Positions 5,541 through 12,547 of a DNA stretch of 13,189 nucleotides are shown here, one piece after another. The stretch covers positions 1 to 13,189 of the forward strand of contig JWZX01001472.1 in NCBI GenBank assembly GCA_001275005.1. The letters are read 5' to 3'. A program made the position numbers and the translations under genes. Positions within the stretch are counted from its first letter, which is position 1. Each line of letters opens with the position of its first letter. This stretch comes from Chrysochromulina tobinii (Eukaryota; Haptophyta; Prymnesiales; Chrysochromulinaceae). The notes beneath the pieces are model-generated. The model saw only the letters and a program-made list of their open reading frames with translations, ran no database searches and was not told the origin of the DNA.

Positions 5541-8500
5541 CTACTTGGGCGCCCTCGTTTTGGGGAACATCCTCTTCCGGAGCTCGCTCAAGAAGGCGCC
5601 GCCGTGAGCACTCGCGCCGTCGCGAGCACTCGCGCCGTCGCGAGCACTCGCGCCGCCGCGGTCGGCGCCGGCCTGACTGATGCCGCTCGTGGCCGCGGAG
5701 ACCCCTTGCATGCAAGTGCTCAACACGACGTCACAGACGCCGCTCGTGGACGCGGAGCCAGTCTTGAGCGTTGTCTTGAGCGAGCTGCCGCCCGACAACG
5801 CACCCTCGGCCAAATTTGACGAACCCATGCCCAAAGTTGACGAAATCTCGGCCAAAGTTGACGAAACCTCGCCCAAAGTTGACGAACCATCGACCACAGT
5901 TGACGAAGCCTTGGCCAAAGCTGACGAAATCTCGGCCAAAGTTGACGAACCCTCGGCCAAAGTTGGCGGCCCGGCCCGGGCCCTTCTCGCAACTTCTTCG
6001 TCGGAAGTCATAACTTCAGCACGGGCTGAGCGCGAAGCAAAGGCGTCATCAAAGGTCATCAAAGGTCATCAGAGGTCATCAGAGGTCATCAGAGGTCATC
6101 AGAGGTCATCAGAGGTCATCAGAGGTCATCAGAGGTCATCAGAGCGCGAAGCACAGGCGAGGGCACGGGCGGAAGCAATGGCGTCATCAGAGAACCTCAG
6201 AGGTCCTCAGAGGTCCTCAGAGACCATCAGAGGTGATCAGAGGTCATTCGCACGTACTTGAGCGGGAAGCGCCGGCGAGAGCACGGGCGGAAGCACTTGC
6301 GGAACCAATGGCTTCCGCCGTTGATGGCCGTTGATTGGCATGGATTACCGTTGATTTCCGTTGATTGTCATGGATTAACGTTGATTGCCGTTGAGTGCCA
6401 TTGATTACCGTTGATTGCCGTTGAGTGTCATGGATAGCACTTGCGGAACCAAAGGCTTCCGCGCGCGCTTCTGCCAAAGTTGACGAACCTTCGGCCAAAG
6501 CTGACGAACCTTCGGCCAAAACTGACGAACCTTCGGCCAAAACTGACGAACCTTCGGCCAACGCGCGCGCTTCGGCCCGGGCGGCCTCTCGGAGCACCTT
6601 GGAGACGGCGTGGTGCTTGTACACCTGATGAGGGAGGCAATCAGGGTTCATCATTGGTCAACAGTGGTCATCAGTGGTCATCAGTGGTCATCAGTGGTCA
6701 TCAGAGGCGTGATGCTTGTACACCTGCGCGTAGTACGCCGCCACCATGCCGAGCTCGTCGACGGCGCTCAGTACGGCGCCCGTCTCGAGCAGAACCTTGC
6801 TCACGTCGTGGTGTCCGCGGCTGGCGGCGAGGATCAACGGCGTCGCACCTGGGCGCCGAGATGTCATCAGATGTCATCAGAGGTTATCAGATGTCATCAT
6901 AGGTAATCAGATGTAATCAGAGGATCAACGGCGTCGCACCTGGGCGCCGAGATGTAATCAGATGTAATCAGAGGATCAACGGCGTCGCACCGAGCGTCGC
7001 GCGCGCGTGCACGTCGGCGGCCGCAGCCACCAGCCGCCGCACGCAGCCGGCGTGCCCGAGGACGCAGCCCACGTGCAACGCTGTGAACTCGTCGCCACTA
7101 CGGCGCTCGAGGTTCGCGCCGTGCTCAATGAGCGTCGTGGTGAGCGCCTGATGAGGGAGGCCATCAGCGAGGTCATCAGCGAAGGCACCTCGGAGGCAAT
7201 CAGAGGTCATCAGCGAGGTCATCAGAGGTCATCACGCACCTCGAGCCCCCGCTGGCATGCCATGTGAAGTAACGTGGCGCCGATCGCGTCGGTCACGTCA
7301 ATGAGCCCGAGGGCGACGCATGCAAGCGCTGGGCCTAAGGCAGGCGGGTCCCTCGCGAGGCAGCTCCACACCTGTGAAGGAGGGCGGGCGCCGTGGTGAA
7401 AATATGCATGCAAGCGCTGGGCCTAAGGCAGGCGGTCCTTAGGAGCCATCAGATGTCCTCATAAGTAAACAGAGGTCCTCAGAGATCATCAGAGGTCCTC
7501 AGCGATCAACAAGCTCCATTTCCAGAGGCCATCAGAGGTCATCAGAGGTCATCAGAGGTCCTCATAGGTCCTCATAGGTCCTCAGAGATCATCAGAGGTC
7601 CTCAGCGATCAACAAGCTCCATTTCCAGAGGCCATCAGCGGTCCTCAGAGGTCCTCAGAGGTCCTCAGAGGTCCTCAGAGGTCCTCAGAGGTCCTCAGAG
7701 GTCCTCAGAGGTCCTCAGAGGTCCTCAGAGGGCAACTTTCTCCCAACCGAAACACACCTTGTCGGCAATCGTGGTGTAGAGCGTCGTCGTGAGCATCGAG
7801 GGGTCCGCCACGCCGGCGACAAGCGCCTTCGCGGGCGCGGGCGTGCGTTCCAAGCTGCCTAATTTGGTCGTCTCCGCGGCGTCACCCAAATCGGGCAGTT
7901 TGGAACGCGCGTTCGCCGCAAGCTCTGATGAGCTCTGATGAGCTCTGATGACCTCGTGCCCGGCCTTGCCTGCGGCGTGCGCGTGCCAAGCGGCCTCCGT
8001 GGCAGTCTCGAAGGTCGCCTGCATTCGCTGCTGTTAGCGAGGCAATTAGGGAGGCAATTAGGGAGGCAATTAGGGAGGCAATTAGGGAGGCAATTAGGGA
8101 GGCAATTAGGGAGGCAATTAGGGAGGGCCGCATGCAATTGCTGCTGCTTCTTCTGCAGGCTCGTGAGCACGTGGTTATCAGAGGTCATCAGAGGCCATCA
8201 GAGGCCATCAGAGGTCATCAGAGGCCATCAGAGGTTATCAGAGGTCATCAGAGGTCATCAGAGGTCATCAGAGGTCATTAGCACCTGCGGAGGCGCCGAC
8301 TCAAGGGCGCCGTGTCGGGCGTGGTCGACGCGCGTGAACATGCCGAGCAGCCTCCAGCTCCTCAGCACACGCACCTGATGAGGGACGCAATCAAGTGCAC
8401 TCAGAGGTCATCAGAGCAGCCTCCTGCTCCGGAACAAACGCACCTGATGAGGAACGCAATCAAGGGTACTCAACACACGCACCTGATGAGGGACGCGATC

Positions 8501-10316
8501 AAGGGCACTCAGAGCTCTTCACACGCACCTGATGAGGGACGCAATCAATGGCACTCAGAGCTCTTCACACGCACCGCGCCCGAGCCGTCCCATACTGTGT
8601 TCCGGCGCGTCCCGGAGGCACGCAGCAGCTGTCGAGCACAGGCCTGATGACGGAGGTAATCAGGGAGGCAATTAGGGAGGCAATCAGGGAGGCAATTAGG
8701 GAGGCAATTAGGGAGGCAATCAGGGAGGCAATGAGGGAAGTAGGGAGGCGATCACCTCGCGTTGCAGGCCCGAGCGGAGGTCAAGCAGCAGCTGCTCGCC
8801 ATCGTGCACGGTCCATGCGTGCCCGGGCGCCGCGTCGGGCGCCCCCTCCGCTTCGGCAAACGACGACGAGGATTTCGTCAACAAGGATTTCGTCAACGAC
8901 GACGGGGAGTTCGTCCTCGCCACGGCGAGCACTCCAGCGCCCGACACGGCGCCCGACACGGCGCCCGTCGTGAAGCGCTCCTTGGCCTTGAGCAGGTGTG
9001 GCTGGACGCCGCCCGGTACGGCGCGCCCGGAACGACGCGTGCTGCCGGGTGCGTGCTGCCCGAATGGGCCCAATCGTCCAGCTTCGTTAATGAGTGCATG
9101 CACGCCCCCCTTGAGGGGCTCACTCGCGCTCGCCTTCGGCCGCTGCGCGTGGGGGGGCTGCGCGCGCCGCAACGCGTGTGGAGCATGCGATCAGCGGCAG
9201 AGGAGGGAGGCCATCAGGGCCCATCAGAGCCCATCAGTGCTCATCAGTGCTCATCACAGAGCGCGCGCGCACCTGGGACCGCTTGAGCATGCTCTCGATG
9301 AAGGGTCCAATCAATGGCCATCAGTGCTCATCACAGCGCGCACCTGGGACCGCTGGAGCATGCTCTCGATGAAGGGGCCAAAGGTGACCACGACGGCGGT
9401 GGTGTCGTCCATCAGGCCCCTCCGGCTCGCTTTTTGGACCAGCAGGCGCGCGGCACTCGCGGCGTCCCGACACCTGATGAGGGCTCATCAGGAGTCATCA
9501 GTGCTCATCAGGGCTCATCAGGGCTCATCAGGGCTCATCAGGGCTCATCAGGGCTCACCGCCAAGAGAGGAGCGTCGACGCGACGCGCGCGAGGCTTAAT
9601 TGATCCCACACGCCGTCCGAGCCAACCACGACAGCGCCACCCTCGACCGGTAGCGGCAAGCCCAAGACGCTCGCCGGTTCGCATGAGATGAAGTCGCCGC
9701 AGTCGGCATCCCCAATCGAGCGCGTGAGCGACGTCCCTCCGGGGAAGGCGCGCAGAGGACCGGACGCCTTGCCGTTACTGTCGCGCGCTCGCCCGATCCT
9801 GGCGCCTTGCGCCACGACGCGACGGAGCTCGGCGGCGTCGTCGTTGAGGCGGTGGCTCGATCCCAGCGCGTGCGCCTCACCGCTGGCGCCGTCGAGCAGC
9901 ATCGCGAGCGAGTCACCCACGTTCCACACGCAGCACTGCCTCCGCGTGAGGTTGAGGCTGGCCACCGTCAGCGTCGTGCCCGCGATGCTGCCGGACTCGC
10001 GCACAGTGCGATGCATGGCCTCGAAGCCGGCCACGACGGCAACCTGCAGCGCTCCGCAGCTCCCGTCGCGTGCCGTCTCCACAATGAGCCGCAGCAGGCG
10101 GTCGCAGACGTGCTGCGCCGCGGCGCCGCCGCCGTGCCCGTCGGCAACGAGCACGAGCACGAGTTCATCTCCGCCGATGGTCGCCTCGAGTACGGCGCAG
10201 CGATCATCGCCCTTGAGGTCCCTCATGAAGTGCCCGTAGTCGACGGCCCGCCCGTCGGGCATGTTGGACGCGCACCTCGCACCTGTTCCGCCGTCGCGCT
10301 GCGCTCCGGCCAGCAT
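5541..10316 (-). CDS. PP2C-type protein phosphatase with ankyrin repeats and heptapeptide tail, 12-exon model
   Basis: Predicted Ser/Thr phosphatase of the metal-dependent PP2C (PPM) family. Exons (minus): 10316-9559, 9473-9344, 9157-8756, 8643-8575, 8374-8285, 8152-8132, 8030-7758, 7371-7240, 7147-6991, 6848-6724, 6624-6258 and 6025-5541; 3,009 nt, 1,002 residues, every junction in phase. PP2C motifs: GDDR (36-39), ADGHGG (58-63), AGTTL, WNVGDS (131-136), SLTRSIGD, GSDGVWD (232-238) and, only after splicing exon 2, MDDTTAVVV (274-282). Metal-binding Asp residues of DGH, SDG and the terminal DD are present. Residues 297-580 are unassigned. Ankyrin-like repeats cover about 600-735 (GATLLHMACQRG, EFTALHVGCVLGHAG, GATPLILAASRGHHD, then VLLETGA). 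Residues 736-1002 carry LAEGSST heptads, then Ser/Gly-rich sequence. A PP2C gene and an ankyrin gene may be joined here wrongly: the weakest links are exons 3-6, including a 7-codon exon with a GC donor. The first two exons are near certain. Confidence 0.65.
5807..5968 (-). repeat. 21-bp coding minisatellite, heptad block 2
   Basis: About eight 21-bp units encode variants of LAEGSST on the minus strand (LAEISSA, LAKASST, VVDGSST, LGEVSST, LGMGSSN) in the last exon. Spacing of the apolar residue every seventh position suggests helix or coil-like packing, but Ser-Ser in each unit argues against a classic coiled coil. Units differ at replaceable positions while the frame is kept, consistent with translation. 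Confidence 0.7.
6026..6257 (-). repeat. intron 11: pure 10-bp array with copied exon fragments
   Basis: Minus-strand intron from CTCAA|GTACGTG at 6257, the strongest donor match in the window, to GCGCTCAG at 6026. Plus strand 6045-6143 holds about ten GGTCATCAGA units, nearly perfect. Plus strand 6200-6246 is a CTCAGAGGTC variant. Between them (6145-6185) is another copy of the adjoining exon end (minus GCTTCCGCCCGTGC then CTCGCC), and the next exon start is similar again (GCTTCGCGCTCAG), so the sequence exists three times around one intron. Confidence 0.75.
6310..6436 (-). repeat. in-frame TTGATTGCCG repeat inside exon 11
   Basis: Plus-strand units of the type CCGTTGATTGCCGTTGAGTG and CCGTTGATTTCCGTTGATTG alternate from 6318 to 6433. 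The minus-strand frame stays open (THDTQRQS-like, NQRKSTVIHANQ), so I left it in the exon. The flanks GCGGAAGCC(T/A)TTGGTTCCGC and AAGTGCT occur on both sides (about 6291-6317 and 6436-6462), the same flank duplication seen around the introns, so this could be a non-consensus intron instead. It lacks the CATCAG end. Confidence 0.5.
6474..6562 (-). repeat. 21-bp coding minisatellite, heptad block 1
   Basis: Four 21-bp units (plus-strand GAACCTTCGGCCAAAACTGA, next base C) encode LAEGSSV, LAEGSSV, LAEGSSA and LAEGSST on the minus strand, directly after the ankyrin-like part. They are closer to each other than the units of the second block at 5807-5968, pointing to recent expansion. Confidence 0.75.
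6625..6723 (-). repeat. intron 10: GGTCATCAGT array flanked by duplicated exon start
   Basis: Minus-strand intron from GCGCAG|GTGTAC at 6723 to CTCATCAG at 6625. Its first 18 bases, GTGTACAAGCATCACGCC, repeat the first 18 bases of the next exon, GTGTACAAGCACCACGCC, with one mismatch. Between them are TCATCAGTGG units (plus 6656-6706) and the terminal block CTGATTGCCTCCCTCATCAG. The 99-nt length is divisible by three but an in-frame TGA blocks read-through. Confidence 0.85.
6849..6990 (-). repeat. intron 9: two tandem GT...AG units with perfect exon-start copies
   Basis: Minus-strand intron from CTCG|GTGCGACG at 6990 to GGCGCCCAG at 6849. The 20-base string GTGCGACGCCGTTGATCCTC occurs identically three times: at the intron start (6990), in mid-intron (6939) and at the true exon start (6848). 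Each is separated by CTGATTACAT/CTGATGACAT units and preceded by CTCGGCGCCCAG. Splicing restores the ankyrin signature LGATPLILAASRG, which makes this one of the best-supported joins. Confidence 0.9.
7148..7239 (-). repeat. intron 8: short GAGGTCATCA array
   Basis: Minus-strand intron from CTCGAG|GTGCGTGATG at 7239 to CCCTCATCAG at 7148. Plus-strand units GAGGTCATCA and GAGGCAATCA alternate with GCGAAGGCACCTCG. An early in-frame TGA shows it cannot be read through. Splicing joins LLHMACQRGLE to ALTTTLIEHGANLE, a typical ankyrin helix pair. Confidence 0.85.
7372..7757 (-). repeat. intron 7: long CTCAGAGGTC array and GCATGC element
   Basis: Minus-strand intron from GACAAG|GTGTGT at 7757 to CTTCACAG at 7372. 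Plus strand 7634-7733 is ten consecutive CTCAGAGGTC units. Before that, a composite block GATCAACAAGCTCCATTTCC is present twice (7505-7524 and 7605-7624) with mixed CATCAGAGGT and CTCATAGGTC units, forming a higher-order duplication of about 100 bp. At the acceptor side a GCATGC-core element (7387-7411) sits beside a duplicated block GCATGCAAGCGCTGGGCCTA (7319 and 7406), one copy in the exon. Confidence 0.75.
8031..8131 (-). repeat. candidate GC-AG intron made of 12-bp units
   Basis: Plus strand 8039-8126 is seven perfect GGCAATTAGGGA units. Minus reading from the upstream exon would give PNCL repeats and then leave the frame of the next exon, so an intron is needed. No GT exists at the upstream edge; a GC donor (TTGCAT|GCGGCC at 8131) with acceptor GCTAACAG at 8031 restores the frame. 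Exon edges around it are similar (CAGCAGCAATTGCATGCGGC and CAGCAGCGAATGCAGGCGAC). Confidence 0.5.
8153..8284 (-). repeat. intron 5: GGTCATCAGA/GGCCATCAGA array
   Basis: Minus-strand intron from CCGCAG|GTGCTAATG at 8284; I place the acceptor at GAGCCTGCAG (8153). Plus strand 8175-8280 has about eleven 10-bp units. The acceptor is uncertain because the array ends in GATAACCACG without a CATCAG boundary. Confidence 0.55.
8375..8574 (-). repeat. intron 4: tandem 39-69-nt GT...CATCAG units
   Basis: On the minus strand four consecutive units begin at 8574, 8528, 8482 and 8443. Each starts GTGCGTGTG or GTGCGTTTG and each ends TTGATTGCGT(T/C)CCTCATCAG or close to it; the exon begins with the same GTGCGTGTG at 8374. 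Unit lengths are 46, 46, 39 and 69 nt. All five GTs are strong donors and all four CATCAGs usable acceptors, so any number of units could be removed as one or several introns. Confidence 0.8.
8644..8755 (-). repeat. intron 3: GGCAATTAGGGA / GGCAATCAGGGA array
   Basis: Minus-strand intron from CGCGAG|GTGATCGCC at 8755 to CCGTCATCAG at 8644. Plus-strand 12-bp units alternate GGCAATTAGGGA and GGCAATCAGGGA, closely related to the array at 8039-8126. Confidence 0.75.
9158..9343 (-). repeat. intron 2: contains a second copy of the PP2C exon-2 end
   Basis: Minus-strand intron from GTCCCAG|GTGCGC at 9343; acceptor GCGCGCAG at 9158 is chosen on frame. About 70 bases in, the last 33 bases of the preceding exon recur (core ATCGAGAGCATGCTCAAGCG, 9275-9305) with their own CCCAG|GTGCGCGC. 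Plus-strand GTGCTCATCA and GGCCCATCAG units fill the gaps. Confidence 0.65.
9474..9558 (-). repeat. intron 1: TCATCAGGGC array
   Basis: Minus-strand intron from TTGGCG|GTGAGCC at 9558 to CCCTCATCAG at 9474, made of about seven 10-bp units TCATCAGGGC. Removing it adds the missing last PP2C motif (MDDTTAVVV), which is independent support for the boundary. Confidence 0.92.
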
Positions 10317-10754
10317 CGCGGCAATGGCGGCCGGCGTGTGGAATGGAGGGGATCGCGCCCACAGAAGGTGTGAATGTGAATGTGTAGGATTTCACAGTGG
10401 AGTCACGCTGGGCTTTCAGCTGGAAAATTGGTCAGCAAATTTAAGAGAGAAGAACTTCAAGGTAGGGTTGGGAAATATCCAGTCAGTTTGAAGAATTAAA
10501 AAGCAATGAATCCAAATTAATCAACTTGAATGATTAAACAGCCAACCACGGGGCCGCGGGCGAGGGCGTGGCTTCCTTCCACTTTCCTTCGAGTGGGGGT
10601 TTTCAGAATTTCGGATGTCATCCCAAAATCACCGACTTCAGAGACTTTAAAAACATCCTCGCGAGATTTTCGAACTTGCGGACGCCGAAACTCTATCGCT
10701 CGTTTATCGGCAAGACCCGCTCGCCCTTTTATCGGCCAAGACCCAAGCCAAAAT
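10317..10754. promoter_or_regulatory. shared upstream region of divergent PP2C and AMT genes
   Basis: A 438-bp spacer between opposite ATGs. Positions 10430-10545 are clearly AT-richer than anything else in the window (runs such as GAAGAATTAAAAAGC and CCAAATTAATCAAC). Near AMT, TTTAAAAAC at 10646-10654 could be a TATA-like site about 100 bases from the ATG. Two near-identical blocks TTATCGGCAAGACCCGC and TTATCGGCCAAGACCCA lie at 10705-10745; TTATC is the complement of a GATA core. Which elements act on which gene cannot be told from sequence. Confidence 0.55.
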
Positions 10755-12547
10755 ATGGCGTCGAATCGCGTGCTGTTTGCGCTGGTCGCGATCGCCCTTG
10801 TGGGAACGGCTTACGCACAGGCGCCGCCCTCGCCGCCCACGCCGCCCTCGCCGCCGCCGCCCTCGCCGCCGCCCTCGCCGCCGCCCCCGGCCCCGCCCCC
10901 CTCGCCGCCTTCGCCGCCCTCGCCGCCGCCCCCGGCCCCGCCTCTTCCGCCAACGATCGAGGCCCTCATGGATGCCGGCGTCGTGATGCGCGGCAAATCG
11001 GTGGACGTGATGTGGCTCATGTTTGCCGGCTCCCTCGTCTTCTTCATGCAGCTCGGCTTCGCGCTCGTCGAGGCGGGCTCCGTGCGTGCCAAGAACACGA
11101 AGAACATCCTGCTCAAGAACATTCTCGATTGCTGCATCGGCGCCCTGATCTGGTGGGCGTGGGGCCACGCCCTTGCGGTGCGCGCCCGATCCATCGCGCG
11201 CCCGCGCCGCGCGTGTGCTCAGCGCGCCTGCCACCCCCTTCTGCGCGCGCCCGATTCTCGCCCTCCATGTGACCCCAAATACCCCCAACGGGGCCTGACG
11301 CTTCACGTGCCTCACCACCAACCATACCCGCCCTCCCCGCGCAGTACGACCCGGGAGATGGCTTCATGGGCATGACCGCCATGGATGGCGCGCACGCGCC
11401 CAACTTCTTCCTCCAGGCCTCATTTGCTACAAACAATGAATCGCACGGCTACAACATGGCCATCTGGTTCTTCCAGTTCGTCTTCGCCGCGGCGGCGTCC
11501 ACCATCGTGTCGGGCGCGATGGCCGAGCGCACCGCCCTCCCTGGCTACCTCGTGTACACCATCGTGATCACCGGCTTCATCTACCCGGTCATCGTCCACT
11601 GGGTGTGGTCCACCGACGGATGGCTCTCGGTCTTCTCGCAGGGTTACTGGGCAACGGAAGGGGTCGACGGCACCTACGGCTCGATGAACTTCCCGCTCGG
11701 CGGAGGCGTGATCGACTTCGCCGGCTCGGGCGTCGTGCACATGACGGGCGGCGTTGCCGCCTTGTTTGGTGCGGCCATCGTGGGCCCTCGCGTGGGCCGC
11801 TTTGACGAGAAGAAGAAGCCGCTCCCGATGGCCGGGCACTCGTCGACCCTGGTGGTGACGGGCACCTTCATGCTCTGGCTCGGCTGGTACGGCTTCAACC
11901 CGGGCTCCACCCTCGGCATGGCCCCGGCGGGCTACTCTGCGGGCGCCTCGCGCGCCGTCGTGACCACCACCATCTCGGCCGCCATTGCCGGCCTCGTCGT
12001 CATCCTCCTCGAGAAGCTTCTTGGCGACCATACGTATTCGGTCGGCGCCGCGTGCAACGGCCTCCTCGCCGGCCTCGTGTCGATCACCGCGGGCTGCGCC
12101 TCCGTCACTCCCGGCTTCGCTTTCCTCATCGGCCTCATGGGCGGCGTCTTCTACTTCATCTCGAAGGAGACCATTCTCAAGTGCTGCAAGGTCGACGACC
12201 CGGTCGACGCCGTCTCGGTGCACGGGACTTGCGGGGCCTGGGGCGTGCTCGCGGCTGGCCTCTTCTCCGCTCCCGAACTCGACTATCGCAAGTGCACCCC
12301 TGGGCAGGACGAGCGGTGCCTTAAGGGTGGCCTCTTCATCGCGAACCGCGCCGACGGCCAGTCCCCGAACTGGAACATCATGGGGGCGGCTCTCGCCGAG
12401 GTGGCCGTCATCTTCTGCTGGACCGGCTCGATCTCGCTGATCATGTTCTACCTCCTCAAGGTGACCGGCATGCTGCGCGTCTCGGCCGAGATGGAGGCGG
12501 CCGGCATGGACGTTTCCAAGCACGGCGGCGCTGCGTACGAGTCGTAA
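10755..12547 (+). CDS. AMT1: AMT1-type ammonium transporter, signal peptide and Pro/Ser-rich spacer
   Basis: Ammonium transporter of the Amt/Rh family, importing ammonium across a cell membrane. Exons 10755-11177 and 11345-12547 join in phase 0 (HALA|YDPGDGF) to 541 residues. Residues 1-21 are a signal peptide (RVLFALVAIALVGTAYA core); 22-66 form a PPSPP-rich spacer. The permease starts near 67 with VDVMWLMFAGSLVFFMQLGF and KNTKNILLKN. Family residues, AmtB numbering: Phe gate F107 about residue 188 (WFFQFVF), W148 about 229 (VHWVW), D160/H168 about 265/273 (DFAGSGVVHMTGG), F215/S219 about 325/329 (WYGFNPGS), H318 about 434 (VHGTCGAWG). The C-terminus AGMDVSKHGGAAYES matches the regulatory tail of plant AMT1, with Ser532 at the place of the phosphorylated Thr460 of Arabidopsis AMT1;1. 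Start: first in-frame ATG giving a signal peptide. The upstream frame is open to 10530, but those Met codons lie in AT-rich spacer. Confidence 0.96.
11178..11344 (+). other. GT-AG intron of the ammonium transporter
   Basis: A 167-nt intron with donor GCG|GTGCGCG and acceptor CTCCCCGCGCAG|TACG. It interrupts between the second membrane segment and the loop before DGFMGM. It is GC-rich with a pyrimidine-rich end and a plausible branch point (GCCTGACGC or CCTCACC). Unlike every intron on the minus strand it has no tandem repeat and no duplicated exon edge. Confidence 0.93.

Larger units (their letters stand above)
2107..7411. repeat. dispersed GGCGCC...GCATGC element (about 25-bp core, nine copies)
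   Basis: The plus-strand core GGCGCCGTGGTGAGCGCTTG with CATGC after it recurs at about 2107-2130, 2909-2933, 2982-3006, 3055-3079, 3632-3655 and 7387-7411. Reversed copies (TTGCATGTGAGTGCTCAACA then CGGCGCC) are at 5399-5425, 5344-5363 (partial) and 5706-5733. Where the forward copy lies in an intron of a minus-strand gene, it sits 10-20 bases before the acceptor (CTGCCCCACAG, CTCCTTCACAG, GATGGCAG). The reversed copies lie outside recognised introns. Confidence 0.6.

Noticed and set aside
5680-6261. Plus-strand KVDEISAKVDEPS repeat protein
   Set aside because: It mirrors the LAEGSST repeats. The minus frame connects to ankyrin repeats and valid splice sites, while the plus frame ends in CATCAGAGGT array translation.
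7882-8133. Tandem-repeat protein from the 12-bp array (PNCL or ASLI repeats)
   Set aside because: The frame entering the array does not match the downstream exon frame and the array type also occurs in an intron at 8644-8755.
10530-10754. N-terminal extension of the AMT frame upstream of ATG 10755
   Set aside because: The sequence is AT-rich spacer with no conserved features, and it would bury the signal peptide inside the protein.
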